From Lepraria neglecta (taxonomy: Eukaryota > Ascomycota > Lecanoromycetes > Lecanorales > Stereocaulaceae), in NCBI GenBank assembly GCA_033220425.1, contig CM065647.1:1488001-1552000 (forward strand): 64,000 bases of DNA, read 5' to 3'. Both the position numbers and the translations under genes were made by a program. Below the pieces are notes generated by a model. That model searched no databases and was not told where the DNA came from. It worked only from the letters and a program-made list of their open reading frames with translations. This document shows positions 1 to 12,537 of the stretch, in pieces. Every line of letters starts with the position of its first letter. Position 1 is the first letter of the stretch.

Positions 1-3000
1 ACGGTTGAAGGTTTGGGAATGCACTCTGTAGTAGGTTACCAATGAATTCAGTCAGGAACTGTCTATTGGTTGTGCCAGCTTGAGCCTGCTCAGGAGTGTA
101 GACAGGCTCGCTGATCTTTCCGGACTCGACGAAGTAGAACATCCGGGAGAGCAGGAGCGTCTGCAACTTGAAGCCTAGAGAGAGGTTTAGCATTGTGATA
201 GTTGATGGTGCTGAAGATGGTACTTGCCAGCTTTATGATCCGAATCAGTCAGGACGAAGAAGACATCCTGCAGAATCGTAACGTAGAATTGCTGGAAGAA
301 CATGCTTGATGTTTGCGGGTCCGTGTTCTCAGCCATGTTGTCCATCAACTCAATGCACATGCTGAGACCAGTAGTCTCCACTTCTCTATTATCATGCTTG
401 CTGGCCCACATGCAAGAGTCGATGACAAACTTGAATTGACGGCCATCCAGCTTGAGGAGTGCAGGGAAGCAGAAGAGGTTGATAGCTTTCAGGAGCTTGA
501 AGAATTCGACGCGGTGTTGTGGGTATTCTGAGAAATCTTTATTAATCATCTCGAGCGTGCATTCGAAGACGTTCTCCATAATCGTGGGAACTTTGTCGGA
601 CATGAGAGCCTATAAAACGTCATTACTATGACTGTAGCTTCACGAGTAACACCTCTGACCGAATGCTTCGAGGTGCGGACTGTCCAACGTACATTGAGCT
701 TGCTGATAACAGTTGTCATCACATCCAATACCTCTGCGTCTCGAGCATCCGGCACGTTTCGGTTGTAGTCTACCAAGACAGCATCCAATAGAGGAGGGAC
801 AATATTAGCATTGACCATCTCCAAATCATCGGCTTTCTCAACGTAAATCTGGATGAGCTTCAAGATCTCCTTCTTGATGGTTCGAAGGCCCCGGACCTTA
901 GGCATCTTGGTAGCAATTACGCCTTTTCGGGATTAGCAACATTATATGTGAAAGATTCTGCATTGGGAAACTTACCCTCTCGAATCACACTGTCCGATAT
1001 CATCTGACTAGTCGCTCGATACATGGACAACATATCGTGATAGATGCGTCCGATCTGTGGGTAGAAGTAGCTACCTATTGATGTGCAAGCCGCGACGTTG
1101 GTCTTCATGATGTTGCCAACGACCTTGATAGTTTCGCCGTCTTGAAGTATGGATGGGTCGTTGTTTGCTTGGCTGATGATTTGATCCCACTGAAAGTCTA
1201 AGTCAGCAATTGCATCAGAAATGAGACAATATGGAAACGCACAGCTTGGTTTGGGTATGACATGAGCTCTGCAATAAGTCTCTCTTGCTGGCTCTTCTGG
1301 CCTTGAGCACTAATCATATGCCCACAAGCTTCGTAGAAGGTATGCACTTGCTGAGGAGTCAAGTCGACCGTGATCTTCCGCAGAGTTCGAACGATCTCGT
1401 CGATGAAGGGCTCGTTCTCTCCTGATTGCAGAGCTACAAAGTGGCGCTTGCACTTGTTAGCGATTTTGATGAACGTATCGCAAGCCATGTCCTGGACACC
1501 TATATAGAGTCAGTACAAATCATTGAGAGGGGCTTCCGGTCCGGGTCTTACCCTCGTGAGTCTCATGCATGAATTCGAAAAGCTTGTTGACGACAGTCTT
1601 TAGGAATTTCCAGTGAGCCTTAAGGAAACGCGGATATTGCCCAACGATATACATGATGTTACTGGCAACAACAGCTTTGTTGTCCTTGCCTCGCTTCATC
1701 TCGGTTAGACCCAAGAGATCCTTGATCACGGTCACGAGGAAGCGCTTTTCTGTTTCCTCATTCATCGCGCCAGATATAGATCCAATAGCCCAGCATAAAG
1801 TATTGCAATTGGCCCATGACCATTCGCTGCCGTCCACTTGCCGAGCCAGCTTGTCTGACATGATGTTCTCCGTGTCGACAACGTCTAGATGAGTCAGGTA
1901 GACAAGGCACTCGCGGCTAGTCTTGTAGAGCTGGATCGTGTCGCTCTCCTTGACGAATTCTCTAACGATCTCGCCCTCGTCATTCTCCACAATCAGGACT
2001 TCTTCTGGGCGGACCATCTTCTCTATCATCACTTGTCTTAGATGTGAAAGAACCTCTTGGTACTTGTGTTTGCGTAGAGGATAGTTGGCCAGAACGTTCG
2101 GGTGGGGAGCTCCACCATTCGATAGACCGCTCGAATTCATGCTAATAAGGGGATTGATGTCCGTGATAGGTAGCTGTTGCATCTCTTCGTATAGCTCTTG
2201 TACTAGCTTGGTCCAATATTCGAGACAAATCTTGAAGATCTCTCGATCATCTATTTGAGATATCCGTATGAGGTAAAAGTGGGCGTGATTGAGGTAGTCT
2301 CGTGTGGGTAGGTTCTCAATGAGCTGGTGCCGTTAGCTTTGAGGCGGAGTGCGGACATGAGGAACACTTACATTCAGATGCATTGAAAAGAAATTGCATA
2401 GAAACAACGCTAAATTTTGCACGAACTCCTGGTCTCTCGAGTTGCTCTTTTCGTATGATTCCTTGAGACTGACGGATAAGGGAATGATCTTGGACACGGT
2501 TGTCATGACCTCCGTGAACATCTGGACGAGCTTCTCGTCGTAAGAGTAGGATGGTCCTATTTGTAGGCCTCCAATTTCCGTCATGCATTTGAGAGATATG
2601 TTGCGGAACTCTGGAGTCTCCAAGAACCTGCTCCTCAATGTCTCGATGATCGGCGTCTCGAAGATAAATCCAAGGGGGATCCAATTCAGAAAACGTAGCA
2701 GTGTCTCGAGGGTAGCTTTGATAAGGCTAGTCTGGTTCGCGGTGCCCAAGACTTCTGAGCATAGCTGGAAGATGGATGAGAACTCCGAACACATGGTGCT
2801 CTTGAGATTCTTGGTCTTTGCGGATGTCATCTGGTCCGCCGAGTAGTCGAACACTTCCTCGGATAAGAGCCTTAGTATGGCCATATTGTTCTCGCATATG
2901 GACAGATTTGTGTGGCAAGACGAGATGATCTCATTGATGAATGTAGGCCAGTTGTGGGGCCATTCTTGCTTGAGGATGGATACGAGGACCAGATTCAGCT

Positions 3001-3549
3001 TGTTGAGAAAGGTCCGCTGGCTCTTCAGGCTCTCGTCGCTGTTCGAGCTCTGGATGATGAAGTTGACTACAAAGTTGCGTATGCCTAGCACAGTTTATCA
3101 GTCGACACCAATCTCGAGAGCATTGATGTAGCTTACCTTGGCACTGCTCTCTTGGTAGAATCTTCCATTTTGTCATGATAACATTGTCCAGAATCTGTAA
3201 GCCAATGTCTACTGCGAGTCAGCTATGCCCCCCGGGCTTGGCTGGACCTGTGACTGGCTCACATTTGGTCTGTGGGTATGAAGCCTCCTGTAGTATCTTG
3301 TCCACCAATAGCCAAGCATCTGGATTTTCTTTGAACTATGATAGGCGTCAGTGACCGGGGAAGGTGAGGTGGGGGGCTTGGGGGGTAGGGTACCTGGTTC
3401 AAGGCGTTTTGAGCTTGCTTTTGCTAAGTTGTTGGTCAGCATCAGTGCAGCAGGAAACAAGGAGCCAGTTTCGTTAGTCTTACCACTTCGCCCCGGCCCT
3501 CGTAGAATTGCTTGACCGTCTGGTCAAGCTCCTCCACTGAGAGTGACAT
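1..3549 (-). CDS. XPO1/CRM1: Exportin-1 (CRM1/Xpo1), C-terminus cut by window edge
   Basis: Nuclear export receptor of the importin-beta superfamily; with Ran-GTP it carries leucine-rich NES cargo out of the nucleus. The gene runs right to left in about a dozen exons. The ATG at 3549 opens [18 protein letters not shown], followed by a short exon and then the CRM1 N-terminal block ([15 protein letters not shown] near 2930-2970; [20 protein letters not shown] near 2660-2720). The central HEAT repeats carry [14 protein letters not shown] (about 1760-1800), [31 protein letters not shown], and the C-terminal blocks [20 protein letters not shown] and [19 protein letters not shown]. The reading ends at the left edge in [12 protein letters not shown], so by comparison with the roughly 1070-residue human protein only about 60-70 residues are missing. 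No disruption is seen. The cysteine targeted by leptomycin B is present (codon 1793-1795). Exon borders were read by eye. Confidence 0.96.
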
Positions 3550-4230
3550 CTTGATGCCGGATGCTCAAAACGAGCTTTTCGCAGTATGGGTCTTTCGAAA
3601 CTCAAGGCGGCTTCTGAAGGCCCGTCCTTGTAGATACCTAGCTGGAAAGGGATGTGGCAGTGTAGCTTGTGGTCTGTGTTGAGGTCACAGTGGGGCGAAG
3701 CGAAAGTTGCTTTGGATGGGGTCCAAGAAGTCGAGGGTTCGGGAGTGGTGGATAGATGAATCTACTACCAGTGTACCATCGGTAGGGACTGACAGTAAGG
3801 TGTTGGAGGAAGTAATATAGCTGGAAGTGTAAAGAGGTTGCTGGGTAAAGGTGGAGTTGACCGCGTCTGATCTTCGCGAAGGAGGCTCCCAATTAGTAAG
3901 GCAACCGCTGGTGACGTTGATAGGGCTGAAAACACACTAGCGTCTGGGCAATTATCCCTGTCTTTGGGTACAATCTCGACAGGCTTTGACATTCTACATC
4001 TAGCATGTCCTCTGTATCTGTACAGTGTATCAAGAGGTATGGCAAGTGGTGTTCAAGCAAGTGGTAACGGTCTTCAGAGCTTTCATCTGATTGTTCAATC
4101 ACTATCAAAATATACAGTATTGAAGGTATTAAGAAAGGTTGATTAACTGGGCCTAGGCCTATGGATACTAAGGTATCCACGAAGAATAAAATACACCGGG
4201 CCCTGCTACTGAGTTCTCCCTTGGAGACAC
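3550..4230. other. Intergenic, exportin-1 promoter side
   Basis: This is the 5' flank of the exportin gene and the 3' flank of the expansin-like gene. Short open frames exist in several phases, but none has a convincing start, splice pattern or recognisable protein. Nothing else is seen. Confidence 0.5.
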
Positions 4231-5270
4231 TCAGCTCGTACCGATATCTTCGTCGTAACACTCATCATCATTATCGTCAAGCTGTCCCGGCTGTGGTTGG
4301 GATACTAGTGGAATAATACCGGGCTGTGCAGGCGAAGAACTGGCAGCTGCCACTGGCGCCGTTGACGACTGTGCAGCAGATGCTGGAGGTAGAGCAGAAG
4401 AGCTTGCTGCAGCCGGAGATGAAGGATGTGGAGGAGGAGGTGCTGCAGCAGAGGAGCTTGCGGCGGCCGTGGATGAAGGAGGTGGAGGAGGTGGAGGAGG
4501 TGGAGGAGCAGAGGAGCTTGCTACAGCAGAAGAGCTTGGGGCTGAGCCTCCTCCACTCGTACCTCCTGAGCAGTCAGACTCCTCGATGAGAATTTGCAAG
4601 TTGGGACCCTGAAAAGGCGTATCAGCACCTGTCTTCCAGCCAGTCAGAATTCAGCACTCACGCTACCAAAAGCCTGCCCGGTAAGAGCCTCATATGCACT
4701 CTGATCGATGTCCAATTGGTTTGTGTTCGGATCCTCACATCTCTGATTCGCAGGCTCGTCCGTCTTGCAATAATTCTGAGGACTCGACTGAGGGCAGACA
4801 TCGATGATTTGGACAATGACAGAATTGCCTATGCCTCCGACGGCTTGATTCACCGGAATTCCTCCCTGGTTGGTCACTTTATAGCACTTCCCACAGTTTG
4901 TTTTCGGACATGAGGGTCCCATTGCCGATGTGGATTGCCCATTGCAAAGTGACATGTCAATGCTGCCACTACATTTGCCGCCAGATATATCTGGAGAGAC
5001 ATCGGAAGCTGCTGCACCATATGTACCAGATTGACCTGCGGTTGTCAGTCAGTACATTAGGTTTGAAATGTTTTGAGAGGGATGAAGAATAGGACCCGGA
5101 GACCTGAGGCATATTTACATACCTGATAGAGGTCCGCAGTTGGTATTGGTCTGAGACGCATAGTTGTTGAAAGTCGCTACACCGTTCCCATAGCTGGCTC
5201 TCCTCAAGAGAGGGGAATGGAGTCTAGCTGTAGCAGTCGCTGCTAAAGCGAACAAGACTTGGAGAAGCAT
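4231..5270 (-). CDS. Secreted expansin-like (double-psi beta-barrel) protein with Ser/Ala/Pro-rich tail
   Basis: Three exons join in frame (5123-5270, 4662-5035, 4231-4608; GTATGT and GTGAGT donors) to give about 299 residues. Residues 1-16 (MLLQVLFALAATATAR) are a signal peptide, so the protein is secreted. The middle is a six-stranded double-psi beta-barrel of the expansin/barwin/RlpA type: GNGVATFNNYASQTNTNCG, CGKCYKVTN, a VQIIDVCP strand and LDIDQSAYEAL, with paired cysteines. Such proteins bind or loosen wall polysaccharides without classical hydrolysis. After this domain comes a long linker of Ser/Ala and Pro runs (4330-4540), ending in an acidic DDNDDECYDEDIG tail that includes one Cys. 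No cellulose-binding domain is seen, so the tail may anchor or space the barrel at the wall. Function is assigned from the fold pattern only. Confidence 0.82.
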
Positions 5271-7147
5271 GGCGGTATAATTAACGAGTTTGATGAAGTC
5301 AGAGTACCTTGCTCGACTTTGGCATGCAAATATATAATGAATGACTGTAGTCAGAAGAAGACGCTGGCCACTAAGAACACAGCACCAGACAAGCGACTTG
5401 AATAGAAGCCTCTCGGCGAACAGGACGCAAGGCGGAGCGAAAAGCTATGATGGGAACCTCTGAAGATATACAGCTTCCGGGGACCACTCGAACTTTTCTT
5501 GCCGCCGCCGGCGACCTGCCTATTAGAGCGAGCCCAAGCGTAAGCATCACGATATACTCCGTGTGGGATGTTACAACAAGCCGCGTGGATTTATAGCACC
5601 TACCGTATACGCGCCTGCAGACCGACTTTTCAATGCATGGAAGGGTACCTGAGCGGTGGCAGAAAGGGTAAAATTCTAAGTGGTTAGACCTCCGGCTCGT
5701 GTGTGGGAGGATCTGAGACCACGCCGTGTTTCGGAAGAACAGCGACAAAAGTAGTGTAGCCGGATTCAGTGCATAAACCTCCGATATGCAACCACTTATT
5801 GAACATTGAACAGGGGAAAGTATATGAAGTGGGAAGTTGTGAAACACATTTCCGAAGCAAAACTCTTGGCGCTTATGTGTGAAAGAGTAAGAGCACCACT
5901 CACCGACATGAAAAGTAATAGCCGCGCAACGATTCCATTGAGAGCCTCAACGAATGACCCTGCTGAGGACTGTGAAACGCATGCTGCCCGTGTGGCCTTC
6001 TAAAAGGCGGAAATGAGGTCCTGACATCTAGTAGATGGCATTTGTGACTTGTCCTCAAAAGACGATAGTCTCTCAAGATGAAACAACTCCAAGTGCTTCC
6101 ACAAAATTTGCGAGGTTGGAGGTAAGGAGCAGGTGATGGGATGCAAGTTACCGGCACCAAAGCTCCTCAAATCGGACGATGCCATGATCGAAGATATCAG
6201 TGGACTTGGGGAGCGAGCCTAAATGCTTCTCAAGACCAGTCTTGTAGCCTAAGAAATATTTTCTCGGAGTCCTGAGGAAGGAAATTGAGGAGTTCTGGGT
6301 CCTTTTCTTCGCTAAGGTCATGTCTCTGTCCTGCTCGTTCTGGCGAGGAGTTTGAACATCCCACTCTTCCAGCGTACCAAATTAAAAGAGGAAGAGCGTG
6401 CATGAGCATTACGTGGAACGATCGCTTGCTGTCAGCACCAAATCAAAGCAAAGAGTCGCCTCAGATCAGTGAAAACAATTTGTCGGTCAACTATCATTTA
6501 ACAAGCTTGACATATTCCTTAAGTGTTGCCTCGCAGGTGATAAACTAGACTGGAATAGGGCTCTTTGTAAACCAGTATCCAGGGCATTAAAACTTGGCCA
6601 GTCAAATTTCAGGGCGTTCTACTGGTAGCCGAAGTAGAATATATACTATTTCTGAATGATCAGGAGCGGGAGTTTCGAACGTGCCAAATCTGCGGTACAC
6701 TTCCAGTTTCCTTTGTCATTCGCGAGGTTGTCTACTGGGTAACTGCGCATCTTAGGAGCCCCCTTTGGTTATTATTTCAAAATTATCCCCTGAACCACAA
6801 TTCATCCCCTGAGGAATGCCAGCTCTGACTTTGGAACAGCTAATATTCGGCATGAGATCCTACATCCAAGCTCCATGATCATACGTCCGGCAGTCATAAA
6901 GCACATCCTATGCCCTGTAGCTAAGTATGGTTCACGTGTCTGGTTCCAAAGGCAACTCGGCATTGAAAAGGATCCTGGCACCGTGTTCGGCGTATTTTAG
7001 ATATGTGCGCACCATCTACCTCATCTCAGGTAGGAGACGATGGGATGGTCTTGGGCACTCTCGCTCGAAGATGTTTTCGATGGTCAGCGCAACTGCGCTG
7101 ACAGGCTTAAACATGATAGGACCATGCTTGAGCTAGTCGCTTGGGGT
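5271..7147. other. Long intergenic region without a supported gene
   Basis: Both strands hold only short, stop-rich frames. A 158-codon frame on the minus strand near 5371-5847 has no good ATG context, no splice pattern and no recognisable family. The 5271-5400 part is the promoter of the expansin-like gene. Nothing further is supported. Confidence 0.45.
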
Positions 7148-8190
7148 TCAGTGCCTTTTGGAGAGCTCCTTTCTGGTTCCATAGTCCCACGCAGCGAACC
7201 CTTGAGGTCCTGTTCTGATACTGTACTTGTCTCCTCCTACGAAATCGGACTTGTCGGTACGGATCCGCAAAGTTTTGGTGTAGGTGGTGCCATACTTAAA
7301 TTGTATGAGCTGTGCGTGCGGATCGAATTCTTTGGACTCACGAAATCCTCGCTGTTATGGGAATTTCATGTTGAGCAATCCTGCTTCTTTCCGTGATTCG
7401 TTTAATAGACTAAATAAGTCATGAGATCCCATCTCCGCCATCGGAATAATGAGTCTTGCGGCCGTACATTGGCGAAGCCATGGAGGTCAAGTTTGACCGT
7501 TGCTGGTCTACGTTCGAGGGATGTATTGCACATGGAAGTCTTCATTTTAGGACGAAGGTCACTGCAAAACGGAGAAAACGCTTTGATCGATATCGTAAAG
7601 TTCGGCTTGCGGGTTCCTGCAACGACCGTGAAGGTGACCAACTGCGGATCACATGCTGGCCGAACCCTATTTTCGGTGGACAATCCCCATGGGTGTTCAC
7701 ATCCAGACAGGATGGCGTCGATGTACTCCTCATCATACATGCAGAAGATCTGTAGGGTTTGTCCACAAATTCTGAGATGGTACGTTTTCCCGGGATTCAA
7801 ATGCCGCCTGAAGAGTTGCAGTACCTTGGTGTTGACCCTTCCGAACTGGAATGCTTTTCCATCATTGATCTCAATGTCCCAAGCGTCTTTGACGAGCGGC
7901 GCTAGTTCGAGGTCACCTGCGTAATCGAAGGGAATTGTGCTTCTATCCTCCTCCGTGATCTCTAGCATTCCTAGTCTCAAGGCTCGAGCGAGGTCAAAAA
8001 TAACCGTCCCCTTCAATGCGTCTTCATTGCCGCTTTCTGCTTCTTTGAAAAGTTGACACGAAAACGTGATGGGCTCAGATTCTCCGTTATGGATTCTAAG
8101 CTTGATAGCCTTTAAGAAGCCCTCCTGCAAATCCAAGACACCGTCAGTTTCTGAGGATATGGAGGCAGTAAGCCTCTCAGACTTTGACAT
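7148..8190 (-). CDS. Unrecognised fungal protein, two exons, about 327 aa
   Basis: The ATG at 8190 starts MSKSERLTASISSETDG. Exon 1 is 7411-8190 (260 codons). A 59-bp GT-AG intron (7352-7410, weak donor GTCTAT, acceptor CATAACAG) joins it in phase 0 to exon 2, 7148-7351, which ends in WDYGTRKELSKRH. Without this splice the frame stops after TYLVY at 7402. The second exon looks coding (FDPHAQLIQFKYGTTYTKTLRIRTD) and restores the usual end of this protein type, which I know only as uncharacterised Pezizomycotina proteins with a beta-rich body and a conserved aromatic-Gly stretch near the C-terminus. No signal peptide or membrane segment is seen, and Cys residues are scattered. No function is assigned. 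Confidence 0.6.
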
Positions 8191-9519
8191 GTTGCAAATG
8201 ATTGTCTCAACTGACTGTATTACTGAGAACCAATTGAGTTGATAGGAAATTGCTCGGAGAAACTTTCTTTTATCTGTCTCTGCTCCCTTGCACGTGAGAT
8301 TCAAGCTCACTTTTCAGGGAGAAATTCACTATATTGTCCGCAATTTCACTCAATGCAGATCTATTTTGGTATCTCGCTTCCTCAACCAACGGTATGGGGG
8401 CGCGCGATGTATTTTCTCGACTCTAATCGCCAAAACAAAGACCTAGCTGTGGGTGAAAAGCAACGTGAAAATACGGGGTTTGGACTATACCCTCACCACG
8501 CATATTGGGGATAGCTACCATTTTCGAGAGCATCTATTGCTCGAGAGATATATGCCTTGAAGCACGACCCTGCTTACGGAGAGGCTATCTGTCCCCAAAT
8601 CCGACGTTTCCTTGCTCAAAAGGTTCGCGAAGTCGGCACCTTCTTGCGTCGAGCTACGTCGGGGTTTGATTTTTACAGGGTGACGGCTTCTTTGAAGCAA
8701 TCTGGTGATAATTTTCTCAATACTCATCGCAGAATTGTCTCTCAGCTCCTGGTTTAAGTGATTTGATTCATTGAAGGAGTCGAGTTGTAAACAATATTGT
8801 TAGGAATAAGGTAGTGATGGAAGAGCAGTATCGTTGGCGAGCCGGGAAGATCAAGGTTCGATAAGCTTCTCTTGGCGCGCATGGTACCTGAATTTAGCGC
8901 ATTTTGGTGCGGGAAGTCGTCTCAGGCTCTTCAAGCTCTTCGAAGCTCAATTGTTTGAGGAAGGAGCCTATTTATTGATAGACATCTTGAAGAGAACGCG
9001 ATGTTCGCACAGTGTCATTGAACGGCTTCCCATGTCTCTGCCGATAGCTGCAATGCGAAGTAAAAATAGGTCACTTTCAAGTTGTGGTTCCGACCGAAGT
9101 AGGACAAATACGGGCATAGCGCGTCGACTAGGCCTGCTCCAATCTCCCAAACCCGCCAATCAGGACGAGGTCAAGAGAATCCACGCAAAGTCCCTTCCTT
9201 CCATCCACTTTTCGTTCCCTCACCATCCCGCCGTCACTGCCAACGGTCATCTTGGTGGCCATCCACTCCTTACTTGTGCATTTGTATGCCGATGACACTC
9301 CTTTGACCTCACTTATAGTCATTCTTTACCTTCGCGACTTGTAATTGAACCAAACGATACCCCAAAACGCCTCAACCTTGTCGCTTTGTGCCTTCCAACC
9401 ACATCCTTTTTGTCAACATTCTACGCCATCAAACATAGCAGCAATGCTGTGAACGAATACTCGACCCAGCATAATTCCTGTCTTACTATCCTGGAGCGCA
9501 TTCGAAGACTCAATCAATA
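8191..9519. other. Divergent intergenic region
   Basis: The region separates the start of the minus-strand gene at 8190 from the plus-strand start at 9520 and so holds two promoters. It includes CT-rich patches near 9185-9420, typical of fungal 5' leaders. A 153-codon plus frame at 8834-9295 starts without ATG and has no protein-like composition. No gene is supported. Confidence 0.5.
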
Positions 9520-11854
9520 ATGACTCGACGATTGCACCACAGCCATCATGGCTTGCACCTCCACGAGAGAATGCCCAAAGCCGTTCCCCTACCAAGTTCT
9601 GACACATTGGAGCGTCTGGTGGAGAAGCCCATGGCTGGACTGAACTCATTATTCAAACGTCAATCTACCAGTTCATCGGATGCCTGCTCTGGATCTAACA
9701 GCTCGAGTCCCGGGTGCCAGAAACCCGCGGACTCAAACAACGTCACTCTGCCCGTCGCTCTAGCCGTTGTCATCCCTCTCGTGGGGGCTATCTTCGTCTT
9801 CATCTTCCTCCACCGAAAACACGTCAAAAAGCTTCGCCAGGAAGATGCCAACGACCCACACAAGTCGTTGGACTTTGGATGGGACCCAACAGCCGCTCCT
9901 TCTGGGAAGGGTAGGAATAAGAGCAAGAAGAAGGCACCTGAAGTGAGCATCACCGATCTAGGAGAGAAAGGATCTCGTCGCGAACGAGGCTTGTCGATGG
10001 ACCTGAATCTAGGAAGTCCATACCTCTTACCACCTGGTGTTAATGGCTCTCGGGAGTCCCTACACTCTTTGTCACGTACGATACACAGTGAAGACGATCG
10101 ATACCGCCCGGCTGTTACATACAATCCTGGTGACACCAGGTCCTTGCACTCGTATAAGACTGGTCGAAAGGGTGCCGACGACTCATCGAGCGACGCTGGC
10201 TCCGCTTCAATCAGGCGCGGTCCTCGTGATGATATGAGGCAAGACTTGCTTGGCAACGCTCAGCGCATGTCAAGATCTATGCCACCTATCGATCGCTCTC
10301 CAGTCCCCCAGATCCAAGAACCGGAAGCAGCGAAGGAAGTTCCTAGCAAAGCCTTGCCGTCAAGCCCGCAGAGTGCTGGTCTTGTGCCCAATTTTCCCTT
10401 ATTGGACTCCCGGGACTCTTATATGAGCGAAAATGGCGCCGCTCTTCGTAAAAGCAATAATTATCTAGGTGCTTTCATCCATAGCAGAGAACCCTCGTCA
10501 GACCTTCTCGGACAGAAAAGCGAGTATGCTACTCCAAACGAGTGCTCCTCTACTCCGTCGACAAATCTTCAACAAACCCCAAACCGAAAATCGCCTCCAC
10601 CAACAATCAACACGACACAGCAGAATGACCGACAATCGTCCCCACCTGCCAACCCAGATGCATCCATGTCGCCGCCACCGAGAAACCAATCCCTGCGTGC
10701 TTCGGAACAGGGCAAATATGAGAATTTCTTCGATGATTCAAGTAAATATGGCGATGGCTTCAAAGTGACTCCACCATCTCCACACGGCTCACAACCCGAA
10801 CCGAATGACCTGAATCGTCGATCCAGCCAAGCATACATGCCGCCGATTGACGAATACACTCTCGATGTAGATGACGGTGGATTGGGCTACAACATCAATA
10901 GATTATCAATGGGAGTCCGGCCTTTACCGCCAGACGACCCGAGTGACAATCCGGAACAACGGGCAAACCGAATAAGGTCCTTTTACAAGGAGTATTTCGA
11001 CGACTCAAAGCCCGGACCAGTGGGCGCTGGAGAGTATTATGAGGACTACGATCAACAATATTTAGGCGACGGAACAATCTGGGACGAAGCCAGTGGTCAA
11101 TTTGTGACCGCTCAACCGCAATACGAGGAACATCGTGGGCGACCATTCGCCGAGCCTGTCGGTCGACGAGCTATGACACCACCACCGCGCGCTCCACCAC
11201 GATTCGTACGCCAGCATGCCGCTACAATGTCTAGCGGTTCACATATGAGGCCACCAGGGCCGCGAGCTTTCTCCTCTGCGTCAGGTCGCTTCGCGCCATC
11301 AGGTCGAGGCCCGCCAAAGAAGAAATTACCACCACCATCGCCATTGAACGTGCTCCCTACGCCTCATATGTTGAAGGATGATTCATTCGCCCTATTCAAT
11401 TCTATGGACTTTGCTCCTCCGACATCGACCAGAGAGCGACAAGTTGGTCGTCCAGAGAGCCCAAGAGGAGGACGGATACCCTACTCGCCGATCGTCCCAG
11501 CCCATGTGCCACTCGCATCTTCCTTCGATGAAATCGCTGCCATGCCTAGCCCGTAAGTTCCTCCATTAGCCCACAACCCTCCACACGTATCAAGCTGACA
11601 AATTTACTAGTCATCTCCTTCGCAAATCAGGCACCTTTACAGCCTTAGATTTCGCTCCTCCGCCCCGCTTCAAGAACAGCGACACCGCTTCCGACGCAGG
11701 CTCCATTCGCAGCAACCGCAGCGCCATGTCTGCGTCAGCAGCTCACAGCATCCGCGCGGGTGCGTACAGAGTTAGTCGGATACCAAGGGAAGTTGTGGGA
11801 ACGAAGAACGAGTTCGCGGATAGTCTCCGACCACAGTGGGACTTGAACCGATAG
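9520..11854 (+). CDS. Single-pass membrane protein with SKG6/TOS2-type transmembrane domain
   Basis: Exon 1 is 9520-11552. A 58-bp intron (GTAAGT...TACTAG, 11553-11610) leads to exon 2, 11611-11854, which ends in RPQWDLNR. The ectodomain is short and Ser-rich, with a Cys pair (DACSGSNSSSPGC, residues ~52-65). A transmembrane helix follows (VALAVVIPLVGAIFVFIFL, residues ~78-97), then the basic stop HRKHVKKLRQ. This helix with its following LDFGWDP is the pattern I associate with the SKG6/AXL2-type domain. In yeast, Skg6 and Tos2 sit at growth sites and connect to polarity and the cell-wall integrity pathway. The remaining ~600 residues are disordered, rich in Ser/Pro/Arg, with many SP and RxxS sites, so phosphoregulation is likely. 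There is no classical N-terminal signal peptide. The domain call is recognition by eye; the role is inferred from yeast. Confidence 0.72.
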
Positions 11855-12537
11855 TACGGGCTTTGCCTGCAGGATTTTCTCACATCCTTATTTCCTAGCC
11901 TTGGGTTGCAAGCCGACGTTGAGGCCTTCCATCATAGAGTCGCGGCATGGCAACGAAGAAACGTACATAGGTTGTATGATACAGTATATGGTATGCGATC
12001 TGCATTTGCATAGGCTATTCGATCTGCTTGGGATCTCTTGGACCCGTCCATTACCGACACATTCGACACATCCAACGATTCGTCGTCTAGGGTTTGAATA
12101 TACAAAAAAAAGCTTTTGTCATCATGGGCATCGGTGGACTTGAGGGTTGACTGAGAGCTTTCTGTGTCATAATAGGACGGGTCAACAAGATCCTTTTCAC
12201 TTCTAATGTAATCTTTTAGAGATACGGCTGCGGCCTTTATTAGAGCAGATCAGATCCGATGAGATCAATAATGCGATGAATGCTTGAATACTATCACTAA
12301 GACCTGCAACATCATTTCATTGTGACTTTCATCTCGAGGAGGGAGACTTCTTGCACAAGGGCCTCTCTTGCAAACAAGCTACGCTATGTATGCCATAACT
12401 TTGCAGTGACTGCCACACCCCAAGCTTCTCTGCATTTGCATTCCATGCGTTAGGATCGAATCACAACACTCCATAAGCTCCGCAAGATGCTCTATAACAT
12501 GCATGCTCATCGCATCGCATCGCATCGCATCATCACC
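11855..12537. other. Intergenic between convergent genes
   Basis: This is the 3' flank shared by the SKG6-like gene (plus) and the CCDC25-like gene (minus). It contains AT-rich 3'-UTR-like sequence and a short microsatellite. No gene is seen. Confidence 0.5.
12511..12530. repeat. (CGCAT)4 microsatellite
   Basis: Four exact CGCAT units lie eight bases downstream of the stop codon of the CCDC25-like gene, in its 3' UTR. Confidence 0.9.

Noticed and set aside
5371-5847. 158-codon minus-strand frame, Cys- and Ser-rich
   Set aside because: No ATG in good context, no splice pattern, no domain; composition is like random GC-balanced sequence.
6700-7147. Continuation of the 7148-8190 gene downstream of its stop (minus strand)
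   Set aside because: Some protein-like fragments occur, but stops are frequent and the two-exon gene already ends properly at 7148.
9660-10256. 198-codon minus-strand frame inside the SKG6-like gene
   Set aside because: Complement of a clearly coding exon; shadow frame.
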